Origin: Hymenobacter sp. H14-R3
GTDB lineage: Bacteria; Bacteroidota; Bacteroidia; Cytophagales; Hymenobacteraceae
Assembly: GCF_030063445.1 (NCBI RefSeq)
Contig: NZ_JASITD010000034.1
Location: 1 to 37,355, forward strand
DNA: 37,355 nt
Reading direction: 5' to 3'
Shown: positions 16,607 through 24,519 of the stretch, one piece after another
Position numbering within the stretch: position 1 is the first letter of the stretch
Layout: every line of letters starts with the position of its first letter
Program-made: the position numbers and the translations under genes
Notes under the pieces: generated by a model
The model's input: only the letters and a program-made list of their open reading frames with translations
Told to the model about the DNA's origin: nothing
Database searches by the model: none

Positions 16607-16657
16607 GTTCGCTTCTGCGTTTTCTACGCAAACCTCCGCGACTTCTGCGGGCTAAAA
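16607..16657 (-). repeat. CGCAGA-type dispersed intergenic repeat, copy 1
   Basis: Read on the minus strand, this ~50-nt segment aligns with 37299-37348 at roughly 75-80 percent identity without gaps (my hand alignment). Both begin TTTTAGCCCGCAGA and carry repeated CGCAGAA/CGCGG units spaced about 14 nt apart. It lies between the small orphan gene and the terminator of the TonB-plug gene. Confidence 0.6.
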
Positions 16658-16690
16658 AAAGTTGGGGCTACGCGCTAACGTAGCCCCAAC
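16654..16690 (-). terminator. Rho-independent terminator of the TonB-plug gene
   Basis: A perfect 12-bp stem (16661-16672 with 16679-16690), 6-nt loop and, on the minus strand, a T7 tail (16654-16660). It starts 24 nt beyond the stop codon at 16715. This is a classical strong intrinsic terminator. Confidence 0.92.
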
Positions 16691-16714
16691 TATAATTAAC
16701 AAACTACTAATCAA

Positions 16715-19276
16715 TTACCTACTCTTCGGCGCTACGTAAATACTGGCATTACCACGGCTAGGGTCGCCATTGAGGCTGATGCCCTCGGTGGAAATCTGGA
16801 AGTTGCCGCTGCCGTCGGCGGTGTTGAAGATAAACTCGCCCTTGCCGGCGATATCGGTGCTGAACTCGGGGTCCCAGTAGAGGGTGAGGCGGCGCGGGTC
16901 GGCGGCGGGCGCGTTCATGACGGGCGCGCCGTAGTGGGGCTGGTAAAACTCGCGGGCCTGGTAGTAGCCCGGCAGCTTGATGGTGATGAGGCCGGGGCTG
17001 GGCCCTTTGTCTTCGCCCTTGTAGTTCTTGTTGGCCCGTTTGGTGTATATCGCAATCACGCCGCCCGAGCTGCCGAAGATGGCTCCCTCGGTGCCTTTAA
17101 AAACCTCCACGGCTTCTATCTGATTGGCGGGCAGCGTGTTGATAAAATCAATATCGGTACGCTGACCATCGAGTAGAAACAGCGGCGTGCCGCTACCGCG
17201 AATCTGCACGCTCATGTTGGGCGGGCTGCCGCTGACGGTGAGGCCCGCCACCCGGCTCTGCAAGATTTGCAGGGCGCTCATGCCCGACTGCGCGGCTGGA
17301 ATATCGGTAAAATCGACTATCGTGTTGGCCACCACGCCGGGGTAAAGGCGGCGCGTGTCGTTGGGGGCAATCACCTGCTTCTTACCGGTTACGGCCACGT
17401 TGGCTAGCTGCACATTACGGATTTCACCCTCTGGCCGGCCCTGGCGCTCCTGCACCTGCTGCTGGCGGCTGCGGCGCAGGTACTCGGCCACGCCCGAGGT
17501 GGTAGCCACGGGCGGCAGCGGCGGCAAGGGCGCGCCCAGGGTGGGCGGCCCCATATCGGGCCGCACAATCACGTTGCTGCCCCCCGTGGCGCGCCGCGCC
17601 TGCAAAGTGATGAGCGACGTATCGCGCCCCGGAAAGCCGCTAAACAGGAAGCGGCCACTGGCATCGGTGGTGGCCGTGAGCACGTTGCGCACCGGCTTGC
17701 TCTGAATAAAGGTGAGCTGGCTGCTCGGAATACCGGTCTGGCCCATGCCCGTGACCTGCCCAAACAGGGTAATGCCCTGCTCAAAGCCGTAGAACAGCGG
17801 CGGCGGCTTGGGGCCGAGCACCTCCTTCCACACGTAGCGGCGCCAGCCCTGGGTGAGGAGCAGGTCGTCGAGGGCGCGGGTGGTTTCGGGGGTGGGGTTT
17901 TGGAAATAGTAGCCGGGGCTTTCGACGTAGCCAGCCAGGTCGGAGGTGAGCAGCAGGCTGCTGACCACGTTGCCGCCGGTGGGGTCGAGGGCAGCGGCCC
18001 CGGCCTCGGCCACCGTTACGGAGAGGTGGGTGGCCATGGGCTGGCCGGCGGCATCGGCCACCGTCACCTTCACGTGCACGGCATCGTGGGGGGCGTACGC
18101 GGCCTTGTCGGGGGTGAGTACCACGCGCAGGGCGGGCTGGCCCATCAGCACGAAGGCCAGGCGCTCGGCCTGGGCCGTGCTTTGGGCATCAAACAGCGTA
18201 AAGTGCAGAATACCATTGGGATAGCGTGCCTTGGCCACCGTCCAGGTCACGGGCTTGCCATCGTCGGTTATGGGCTTGGGCACCAGGCCAATGATAAAGC
18301 CGCGCACCTCGGTGAGCAGCATCACCGGGCCGGGCACCGGGGCACCGGGCACGCCGCGGTAGCGGGCCTCCACGGTGTAGCTGTCGCCGGCCTCGGCCAC
18401 GTGCAGGGCGTAGCCGGTGGCCTGCACGGCGGGCAGCGGATAGTCGGTACTGGTGCCGTCGGGCAGCTTCACGCGGGCGTGGTAGCGCTGGCCGGCGGCG
18501 GGCACGAGGCTGAGCCGCCCCATGCCGACGTGCTGGGCGCTGAAGGCCGCCCCCACCGGCTTGTTCTGCTCATCGAGCACCTGCCCGCTCACGGCGATGC
18601 CCTTACCATTGGCCGCCACGGCCTTAAAGCTCACTACCGACGACAGGCCGGCCACCAGCGTACCGCCTTCAGCGAAGAACTGCACATCGGGCTTGCCAAC
18701 GGTGGGGGCCAGGCGCGGCATGGCCTTGAGAGCGGGCGTGGCGGGGGTAGCGCCGCCGCTGGCCGCGGCGGGGGTTTTGTCAGGGTCGGCGGGCCACACT
18801 TGCAGCTGGCGCTCAAACACGAAGCCGGGGCCGGCGTTGCGCATCCAGGTGGTGTAGGCGCGCAGCAGGTAAATGCCCGCGTCGAGGCTGTCGCTGAGCT
18901 CGATGTCGCCGGCGGCGCGGCCGCCCACCAGGCGCAGGGTGCGGCGGGCCACCACCCGGCGCTGCGGCGAAAGCAAATCCACGTGCAGCACTTTGCTGAG
19001 GGTGTCGGGCCGGTGGCGCATGGCATCCACCACGTAGCCGCTGAGCCAGATGGTTTCGCCGGTGCCGTAGGCGGGGCGGTCGAGGTGCAGGTACACCTTT
19101 TCGGGCAGGGTACGCGCGTAGAAGGCGCTCAGCTTTTCGGCAATAACCCGGATGGGGTTGTCTTCGGCGGGCAGCCGAAAGGCCGTGAGGGCCAGCACGC
19201 CGGCCGCGGCCGCCGGCACCCAGAAGCCGGCCCACCGCTTGCTGGCGCGCCCGTTGGTTGCTATTTTTTTAAGCAT
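16715..19276 (-). CDS. Exported protein with macroglobulin-like and TonB-plug domains, no beta-barrel
   Basis: An 853-aa envelope protein. Residues 16-36 form an export signal (hydrophobic WVPAAAAGVLALTAF, no lipobox cysteine). Residues ~40-160 resemble the MG2-type macroglobulin domain (EKVYLHLDRPAYGTGETIWLSGYVVDA). A series of beta-sandwich repeats with a carboxypeptidase-regulatory-like domain (VTGMGQTGIPSSQLTFI...DASGRFLFSGFPG) follows near 515-570. A TonB-receptor plug domain is near 655-750: IQIRG-like SVQIRGSGTPLFLLDGQ and the closing EAVEVFKGTEGAIFGSSGGVIAIYTKR. No outer-membrane barrel follows, only a ~100-residue tail. Bacteroidota carry many such proteins, of unknown function; binding of a macromolecular ligand at the cell surface is a guess. 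The gene is monocistronic. Confidence 0.8.
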   Translation of the reverse strand: MLKKIATNGRASKRWAGFWVPAAAAGVLALTAFRLPAEDNPIRVIAEKLSAFYARTLPEKVYLHLDRPAYGTGETIWLSGYVVDAMRHRPDTLSKVLHVDLLSPQRRVVARRTLRLVGGRAAGDIELSDSLDAGIYLLRAYTTWMRNAGPGFVFERQLQVWPADPDKTPAAASGGATPATPALKAMPRLAPTVGKPDVQFFAEGGTLVAGLSSVVSFKAVAANGKGIAVSGQVLDEQNKPVGAAFSAQHVGMGRLSLVPAAGQRYHARVKLPDGTSTDYPLPAVQATGYALHVAEAGDSYTVEARYRGVPGAPVPGPVMLLTEVRGFIIGLVPKPITDDGKPVTWTVAKARYPNGILHFTLFDAQSTAQAERLAFVLMGQPALRVVLTPDKAAYAPHDAVHVKVTVADAAGQPMATHLSVTVAEAGAAALDPTGGNVVSSLLLTSDLAGYVESPGYYFQNPTPETTRALDDLLLTQGWRRYVWKEVLGPKPPPLFYGFEQGITLFGQVTGMGQTGIPSSQLTFIQSKPVRNVLTATTDASGRFLFSGFPGRDTSLITLQARRATGGSNVIVRPDMGPPTLGAPLPPLPPVATTSGVAEYLRRSRQQQVQERQGRPEGEIRNVQLANVAVTGKKQVIAPNDTRRLYPGVVANTIVDFTDIPAAQSGMSALQILQSRVAGLTVSGSPPNMSVQIRGSGTPLFLLDGQRTDIDFINTLPANQIEAVEVFKGTEGAIFGSSGGVIAIYTKRANKNYKGEDKGPSPGLITIKLPGYYQAREFYQPHYGAPVMNAPAADPRRLTLYWDPEFSTDIAGKGEFIFNTADGSGNFQISTEGISLNGDPSRGNASIYVAPKSR

Positions 19277-19393
19277 AAGTAAGGAAACAACGAATGCGGC
19301 GCACTCCTAGCGCCCACAGGCGCCCACTCACAAGCCTACGCCAAACCGCGTGGCGAAAGTATGAAGGTGAGATTTAGAATGACGCAAAAACGT

Positions 19394-19436
19394 TTGTCAT
19401 TGCGAGCGCAACGCAGTGGAGCGTTCGCAATGACAA
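19394..19436. repeat. Short REP-like palindrome
   Basis: Two 16-nt arms (19394-19409 and 19421-19436) pair with one G-T wobble around an 11-nt loop. The arm motif GTCATTGCGAGCGC is closely related to the arms of the larger element at 3761-3862 (GTCCTTGCGAACGC). It lies in the 177-nt gap between the FrnE-like gene stop (19454) and the TonB-plug gene start (19276), both on minus. A dispersed repeat is the best reading; it could also act as the FrnE-gene terminator. Confidence 0.7.
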
Positions 19437-19453
19437 CCGCTTTGGAGTAAGCT

Positions 19454-20155
19454 CTAGTCGCAGCCCTCGGGGCCGCAGGCGGGGCCGTCGGCCAGCAGCG
19501 TGGGGCGGACCGGGGCCGGGTGGCCTTCTTCCCACACCTTGCCCAGCACCTCGGCAAATACTTCGCTGGGCTGCGCGCCCGACACGGCGTATTTATCCTC
19601 AAACACGAAGAAGGGCACGCCCTGCACGCCTATTTGCTGGGCCTCGTACTCGTCGCGGCGCACCTCGTTGGCGTAGGTGCCGGCCTCCAGGGCCTGGCGG
19701 GCGGCGGCGGCATCGAGGCCGATTTCGGCAGCCAGGTTGGTGAGCGTGTCCAGCTCGTTGAGGTTGCGGCCTTCGAGGTAGTAGGCGGCCATGAGGCGCT
19801 CCTTGGTGGCATCCTGCTTGCCCTGGTGCGCGCCAAAGTGCACCAGCTGGTGGGCTAGGAAGGTATTGGCCGGAATGGTGTTGTCGAAGTCGTAATTCAG
19901 ACCTACTTCCTTGGCGATGAGGGCCATGTGGTCGTTCATGCGGCGGCCTTCGGCCTCCGACACGCCTTTTTTCTTGGCCAGCGAGGCGTGGATGCTCTCG
20001 CCGGGCACGGGCACAAAATCGGGGGTGAGCTGGAAGCTTTTCCACTCTACCTGCACATCGGCGCGGTGGGCAAATTCGCCCAAGGCTTTCTCAAACTTGC
20101 GCTTGCCAACGTAGCAAAACGGGCACACGACATCGGACCAGATTTCAACTTTCAT
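19454..20155 (-). CDS. DsbA-family oxidoreductase, FrnE type
   Basis: A 233-aa cytoplasmic thioredoxin-fold protein of the FrnE/2-hydroxychromene-2-carboxylate isomerase-like branch. The redox motif Cys11-Pro-Phe-Cys14 follows the first strand (VEIWSDVVCPFC). A helical insertion fills the middle, and the cis-proline loop is in GVQGVPFFVFEDKYAVSGAQP near 185-205. There is no signal peptide, as usual for FrnE. A C-terminal tail CGPEGC adds a second cysteine pair; extra C-terminal cysteines are known in some FrnE proteins and could act as a second redox or metal site. The FrnE group serves as disulfide isomerase or in oxidative stress. ATG 20155 is firm. Upstream lie 190 nt of GC-rich DNA shared with the divergent aldo/keto reductase gene. 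Confidence 0.9.
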   Translation of the reverse strand: MKVEIWSDVVCPFCYVGKRKFEKALGEFAHRADVQVEWKSFQLTPDFVPVPGESIHASLAKKKGVSEAEGRRMNDHMALIAKEVGLNYDFDNTIPANTFLAHQLVHFGAHQGKQDATKERLMAAYYLEGRNLNELDTLTNLAAEIGLDAAAARQALEAGTYANEVRRDEYEAQQIGVQGVPFFVFEDKYAVSGAQPSEVFAEVLGKVWEEGHPAPVRPTLLADGPACGPEGCD

Positions 20156-20346
20156 AGGGATGACTCAGCTAATGAATAACGGAAAAGCACGAAGCCCCGG
20201 GCGGGGCCAAATGTTTGCTTTGCGCGCCAGCTTAACACGCGGCCGGCGGGTAGCGTTCGGGGCGGCCAGGGCGGCGGCGGCGCAACCTTCGGCCGGCGGG
20301 CAGGGTTAACGGAGGACGTATTTTTAGCAAGCAGCTCCTCTAACTC

Positions 20347-21339
20347 ATGGAATATCAGAAATTAGGCTCGTCCGACGTATCCGTTTCGCGCATCACCTTT
20401 GGCAGCTGGGCGGCCGGCGGCTGGATGTGGGGCGGCACCGAGCAGAACGACGCCGTGGGGGCCATTCACGCCGCCTACGACCTGGGCGTGACCAGCATCG
20501 ACACGGCCCCCATCTACGGCATGGGCCTGAGCGAACAGATTGTGGGTGAGGCCATTAAAAGCCTACCGCGCGATAAGGTGCAGGTGCTCACCAAGTTCGG
20601 CATGCGCTGGGACCTGGCGAAGGGCGACTTCGCCATGAAGACCAAAAACAACGACGGCCACGACGTGGACGTGTACAAGTACGCTAGCCGCGCCAGCATC
20701 ATCAAGGAGTGCGAGGATAGCCTCCAGCGCCTGGGCACCGATTATATCGACCTCTACCAGCAGCACTGGCCCGACGTGACCACCCCGATTGCCGAAACCA
20801 TGGAGGCCGTGCAGCGCCTCATCGAGCAGGGTAAGGTGCGCGCCGCGGGCGTCAGCAACTACTCGGTGGCCCAAATGGAAGAGGCCGAAAAGACGCTCAA
20901 CCTCGCCTCCAACCAATTGCCGTACAGCATGTTGCGCCGGGCCATTGAGCAAGATGCCGTGCCTTATTGCCAGGCGCACGGCAAGGGCATCCTGGTGTAC
21001 AGCCCCTTGCAGCTGGGCCTGCTCACGGGCAAGATGAAGCCCGGCCAGCACTTCGACGCCAGCGACCTGCGCAGCACCAACAAGCTGTTCAAGCCCGAGG
21101 CGGTGACCAAAGTCAACGAGTTTCTCAACAAAATCCGGCCGCTGGCCGAAACCAAAAACGCCACCCTCGGCCAGCTCGTGCTGCGCTGGACGCTGGCGCA
21201 GCCCGGCATCACGGTGGCGCTGGTGGGCGCCCGCAACCCCGAGCAAGCCGTGCAAAACGCCAAGGCGATGGACGTGAAGCTGAGCTTTGAGGAGCTTGAC
21301 TTTGTGAACAAGCAGCTGGCTGGCTTGCAGCTGGCGTAG
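20347..21339 (+). CDS. Aldo/keto reductase
   Basis: A 330-aa NADPH-dependent (alpha/beta)8-barrel oxidoreductase of the AKR superfamily. The catalytic tetrad is complete: Asp52 and Tyr57 in IDTAPIYG, Lys83 in VLTKFG and His120 in YQQHWPD. The C-terminal cofactor-binding region VALVGARNPEQAVQNAKA near 290-307 is also present. The substrate is not evident; the sequence is of the YajO/general stress type (inference). A TATTTTTA sequence at 20319-20326 is close to a -7 element. The gene stands alone and ends at a strong terminator. Confidence 0.9.
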   Translation: MEYQKLGSSDVSVSRITFGSWAAGGWMWGGTEQNDAVGAIHAAYDLGVTSIDTAPIYGMGLSEQIVGEAIKSLPRDKVQVLTKFGMRWDLAKGDFAMKTKNNDGHDVDVYKYASRASIIKECEDSLQRLGTDYIDLYQQHWPDVTTPIAETMEAVQRLIEQGKVRAAGVSNYSVAQMEEAEKTLNLASNQLPYSMLRRAIEQDAVPYCQAHGKGILVYSPLQLGLLTGKMKPGQHFDASDLRSTNKLFKPEAVTKVNEFLNKIRPLAETKNATLGQLVLRWTLAQPGITVALVGARNPEQAVQNAKAMDVKLSFEELDFVNKQLAGLQLA

Positions 21340-21362
21340 AGCTACGTAGGGCAAGCGCCGAG

Positions 21363-21405
21363 AAGGCCCGCCAACCATGTACCACACATGGCTGGCGGGC
21401 CTTTT
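21363..21405 (+). terminator. Rho-independent terminator of the aldo/keto reductase gene
   Basis: Two 18-nt arms (21363-21380 and 21386-21403) pair with one mismatch around a 5-nt loop, and a T4 run begins within the right arm's end. It begins 24 nt after the stop codon. The convergent gene on minus stops at 21447, so it may serve both strands. Confidence 0.88.
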
Positions 21406-21446
21406 GCATTGTTCAGTCAGCTGCTTTATTACTCATTAGCAATAGG

Positions 21447-21938
21447 TTATGCTTCATCCGCTCGCGTCAAGCTCAGCGACGTCATCATCCAGTCATTAGC
21501 GCTTTTTGCCAGTGCTTCGTCAGTAGCCGTGAAGGATAGCGTGACGCCGCTTGTCAGGTGAAGCAGTACCCCCTTTTTACGCGTTACCTTCTGGTAATCA
21601 ATTTGTTGACTATTTAGCGCTGCTAACACAAAGAGCAACGTCAATTTGCTGGCATCTTCAAAAATCCAAGGGCTGATTTCAAAGCGGTTGTTGCTTTTCA
21701 GGTCTTCCAGGTAGTCGGTGTAAATAAGAAACAGCTCATTGTTTTGGTCGAAGTGAAACTCCAGCAGGTCGTAGGTCCACACGGGCCATTTGTGGCTCAG
21801 CATCTTGTTGTTTAACCCGTCGGGGTCAGCAAAATTGGCCAAAATCCATTCCTTCGTTTGGCCTACTTTAATAAAATCAAGCTTGCCGAATTTTAGAAAT
21901 TCCAGCAAGTCAAACCGAATAGGATGAGATAACTTCAT
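21447..21938 (-). CDS. Hypothetical protein, immunity-protein-like
   Basis: A 163-aa soluble alpha/beta protein with no signal peptide. The segment FLKFGKLDFIKVGQTKEWILANFADPDG near 14-41, followed by WTYDLLEFHFDQNNELFLIYTDYL near 54-77, resembles a family of small proteins I recall as found near polymorphic-toxin loci, where a similar FLK-G-F-I-LG-...-PD then Y--lE-hF pattern occurs. That link is from memory and weak. Base composition is distinctly more AT-rich than in flanking genes, and the 160 nt upstream are AT-rich too, suggesting horizontal transfer. No toxin gene is adjacent. ATG 21938 is the only good start. Confidence 0.6.
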   Translation of the reverse strand: MKLSHPIRFDLLEFLKFGKLDFIKVGQTKEWILANFADPDGLNNKMLSHKWPVWTYDLLEFHFDQNNELFLIYTDYLEDLKSNNRFEISPWIFEDASKLTLLFVLAALNSQQIDYQKVTRKKGVLLHLTSGVTLSFTATDEALAKSANDWMMTSLSLTRADEA

Positions 21939-22088
21939 ATACTGTATACCTTGGCATTATTTATCTATAAGACACTCAAAAACAATATAATACATGTTAT
22001 TTAACAATATGAAAAATACGGGTTAGCCCTGCCAACTTTGATTATGATTTCTTCAGGTAAGCTCACAGCCGGAACTAGCAGGTAAAGT

Positions 22089-22096
22089 TACTTTTG
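22089..22096 (+). promoter_or_regulatory. Bacteroidota -7 element directly at the proB start
   Basis: TACTTTTG matches TAnnTTTG exactly and ends 4 nt before the proB ATG (22101). If used, transcription would begin at or within a few nucleotides of the start codon, giving a leaderless or near-leaderless mRNA. No clear -33 TTTG box is at 19-21 nt upstream. Confidence 0.5.
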
Positions 22097-22100
22097 CGCC

Positions 22101-23189
22101 ATGCCCCTGCCCTACCGCCGCCTCGTCGTCAAAATCGGTTCCAACGTGCTCACCCAGCCCAACGGCCTGCCCGATGAGGCGCGCATGGCCCAACTGGTAG
22201 CGCAGGTGGTGGCGCTACGCGCGCAGGGCTGCGAGGTCACGCTGGTATCGTCGGGGGCGGTGGCGGCGGGGCGCAGCCTGCTGGCGCTGCCGCCCAAGGC
22301 CGATGCCGTGCGCAGCCGCCAGGTGCTGGCCGCCGTGGGCCAGGTAAAATTGCTGGGCCTGTACGCTGCGCTGCTGGCCCCGCACAGCCTACTGGGCGCG
22401 CAGGTGCTGGTGACCAAGGAAGATTTTCGCGACCGCCAGCACTACCTCAACATGCGCAACTGCTTCCAGGAATTGCTGCAGCAGGGCGTGATACCCATTG
22501 TGAATGAGAACGATGTGATTTCGGTGACTGAGCTCATGTTTACCGACAACGACGAGCTGGCCGGCCTGGTGGCCAGCATGCTCGACGCCGACGCGCTGCT
22601 GATTCTCAGCAACGTAGACGGCATTTACGACGGCGACCCGGCGCGGCCGGGCGCGCGCGTGATTCGGCACATTGCGCCGCACGACACCGGCTTTGCCGAG
22701 TTTGTGACGGCTACGCGCTCGCAGTTTGGGCGCGGCGGCATGCTCACCAAGTGCTCCATTGCCCACAAGGTGGCCGGGCTGGGCATCAGCGTGCACATTG
22801 CCAACGGCAAGACGCCCAATATTTTACTTAATATTCTGAACGAAAGCGCGGTAAGCACCTGGTTTCAGCCCAGTAAAAAGGCGTCGGGCACCAAGAAGTG
22901 GCTGGCCCACGCCCAGTCTGCGCAGGCCGCGGTGCACGTGAATGCCGGGGCGCGGGCGGCGCTGCTGGCCCCCGGCAAGGCCAGCAGCCTGCTGCCGGTG
23001 GGCGTGGTGCGCATCGAGGGCGATTTTCAAAAAGGCGACCTCGTGCGCCTCGTGGATGAGGCCGGCCAGGCCCTTGGCCTGGGCCTGGCCGAGTACGGCG
23101 CCGACAAGGCCCGCGAGCGCCTGGGCCAGCACGGCCAGCGCCCGCTGGTGCACTACGATTATTTGTTCTTGACCGAAGATGTGCGGTAA
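22101..23189 (+). CDS. proB: Glutamate 5-kinase
   Basis: Phosphorylates L-glutamate to gamma-glutamyl phosphate, the first step of proline synthesis. The 362-aa product has the amino-acid-kinase domain with VVKIGSNVLT near 9-18 (phosphate-binding lysine and glycine), VSSGAVAAGR near 50-59, NENDVISVTEL near 135-145 and DNDELAGLVASMLDADALLILSNVDG near 149-174. A C-terminal PUA domain spans ~275-355, so this is the full-length form. proA follows 82 nt downstream on the same strand; the two form an operon interrupted by a perfect 24-bp stem. The last two codons and the stop lie inside the left arm of that stem. ATG 22101 fits the family. Confidence 0.95.
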   Translation: MPLPYRRLVVKIGSNVLTQPNGLPDEARMAQLVAQVVALRAQGCEVTLVSSGAVAAGRSLLALPPKADAVRSRQVLAAVGQVKLLGLYAALLAPHSLLGAQVLVTKEDFRDRQHYLNMRNCFQELLQQGVIPIVNENDVISVTELMFTDNDELAGLVASMLDADALLILSNVDGIYDGDPARPGARVIRHIAPHDTGFAEFVTATRSQFGRGGMLTKCSIAHKVAGLGISVHIANGKTPNILLNILNESAVSTWFQPSKKASGTKKWLAHAQSAQAAVHVNAGARAALLAPGKASSLLPVGVVRIEGDFQKGDLVRLVDEAGQALGLGLAEYGADKARERLGQHGQRPLVHYDYLFLTEDVR

Positions 23190-23266
23190 GCTTTAGCTTG
23201 CCGTAAGCCGCAAAAGCACCTCTTGATTGTCAATCTATTGCCCGGCAAGCTAAAGCTTACCGCACA
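23180..23266. repeat. Perfect 24-bp inverted repeat spanning the proB stop and the proB-proA gap
   Basis: The left arm (23180-23203) contains the last two codons and TAA stop of proB. The right arm (23243-23266) is its exact reverse complement and ends 5 nt before the proA ATG (23272). The 39-nt loop contains a further palindrome (23225-23229 with 23231-23235). There is no T tract. In the mRNA this would be a very stable stem that begins under the terminating ribosome and ends at the proA start region. It could attenuate, protect from decay, or couple translation of the two genes. Confidence 0.8.
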
Positions 23267-23271
23267 CCTTT

Positions 23272-24519
23272 ATGGCTGATTACTCCGAATTTTTCATCGC
23301 CGCCCAGCGGGCCAGCCGCGCCCTGGCCACGGTGGCCCCCGCTACCATCGACGCCCTGCTGCGCGACCTGGCCGACGCCCTGCTGGCCCACACCGACTTC
23401 CTGCTCAGCGAGAACGAGAAAGACCTGGCCCGCATGCCCGCCACCGACCCGCGCCACGACCGCCTGCGCCTCACCCCCGAGCGCCTGGCCGCCATTGCCG
23501 ACGACCTGCGCAGCGTGGCCGCGCTGCCCTCGCCGCTGGGCATAGTGCTCAGTGAGAAGGGATTACCCAACGGCTTACAGCTTAAAAAGGTGCGGGTGCC
23601 GCTGGGTGTGGTGGGCATCATCTACGAGGCACGGCCCAACGTGACCATCGACAGCCTGGCGCTGTGCCTCAAAACCGGCAATGCCTGCTTGCTGAAGGGC
23701 GGCTCCGACGCGGCGGCCTCCAACGTGGCGCTCATTGAGGTGGCCGGGCCGGTGCTGCTGCGCCACGGCCTGCCACTGGCCGCCGCCACGCTGCTGCCGC
23801 CCGAGCGCGCCGCCACCGAGGCCCTGCTGCTGGCCGTGGGCTACGTCGACGTGGTTATTCCGCGGGGCAGCCAGGGGCTGATTAACTACGTGCGCGAAAA
23901 TGCCCGGGTGCCCGTTATCGAAACCGGGGCCGGCGTGGTGCACACCTACTTCGACGAAACCGGCGACCTGGCCACCGGGGCCGCCATCGTGGCCAATGCC
24001 AAAACCCGCCGCGTAAGCGTTTGTAATTCGCTTGACTGCCTGCTGCTTAACCAAAGCCGCCTGCCCGACCTGCCGGCCCTGGTGGCCCCGCTGGCGGCGG
24101 CCCAGGTGCAGCTTTTTGCCGATGCGCCGGCCCACGCGGCGTTGGCCGGGCACTATCCGGCCGACCTGCTGGCCGCGGCCACGGAGGCGCATTTCGGCAC
24201 CGAGTTTTTAGATTATAAGCTGGCCATCAAGACTGTGCCCGACCTCGACGCGGCCCTCGACCACATTGCCCGGCACGGCTCGCGCCACAGCGAGGCCATT
24301 ATTTCGGAAGACGTGGCCCACATCGACACCTTTTTGCAGGTAGTGGATGCCGCCGCCGTGTACGCCAACGCCTCCACGGCCTTCACCGACGGCGGGCAGT
24401 TTGGGCTGGGGGCCGAAATCGGCATCAGCACCCAAAAGCTGCACGCGCGCGGCCCCATGGGCCTGGAGGAGCTCACGAGCTACAAGTGGCTGGTGCGCGG
24501 CACCGGACAGGTGCGCTAA
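23272..24519 (+). CDS. proA: Gamma-glutamyl phosphate reductase
   Basis: NADPH-dependent reduction of gamma-glutamyl phosphate to glutamate semialdehyde, the second proline step. The 415-aa product is full length. Family blocks: VPLGVVGIIYEARPNVT near 107-123, LKGGSDAAASN near 142-152, PRGSQGLINYVRENARVPVIETG near 199-221, the catalytic cysteine in RRVSVCNSLDCLL near 245-257, and the closing GLGAEIGISTQKLHARGPMGLEELTSYKW. ATG 23272 opens the conserved start. The labile acyl phosphate is normally passed from ProB to ProA, consistent with the adjacent genes. Its last three codons and the stop are part of a perfect hairpin. No proC is in the window. Confidence 0.96.
   Translation: MADYSEFFIAAQRASRALATVAPATIDALLRDLADALLAHTDFLLSENEKDLARMPATDPRHDRLRLTPERLAAIADDLRSVAALPSPLGIVLSEKGLPNGLQLKKVRVPLGVVGIIYEARPNVTIDSLALCLKTGNACLLKGGSDAAASNVALIEVAGPVLLRHGLPLAAATLLPPERAATEALLLAVGYVDVVIPRGSQGLINYVRENARVPVIETGAGVVHTYFDETGDLATGAAIVANAKTRRVSVCNSLDCLLLNQSRLPDLPALVAPLAAAQVQLFADAPAHAALAGHYPADLLAAATEAHFGTEFLDYKLAIKTVPDLDAALDHIARHGSRHSEAIISEDVAHIDTFLQVVDAAAVYANASTAFTDGGQFGLGAEIGISTQKLHARGPMGLEELTSYKWLVRGTGQVR

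Noticed and set aside
17900..19282. 460-codon open frame on plus opposite the TonB-plug gene
   Set aside because: Shadow of a gene with clear signal peptide, domains and terminator on minus; the plus-strand translation is Gly/His/Ala-rich and low in information.
20241..20305. Pair of GGCCGGCGGG direct repeats upstream of the aldo/keto reductase gene
   Set aside because: Short, GC-rich and easily expected by chance in this composition; there is no spacing or symmetry to suggest an operator.
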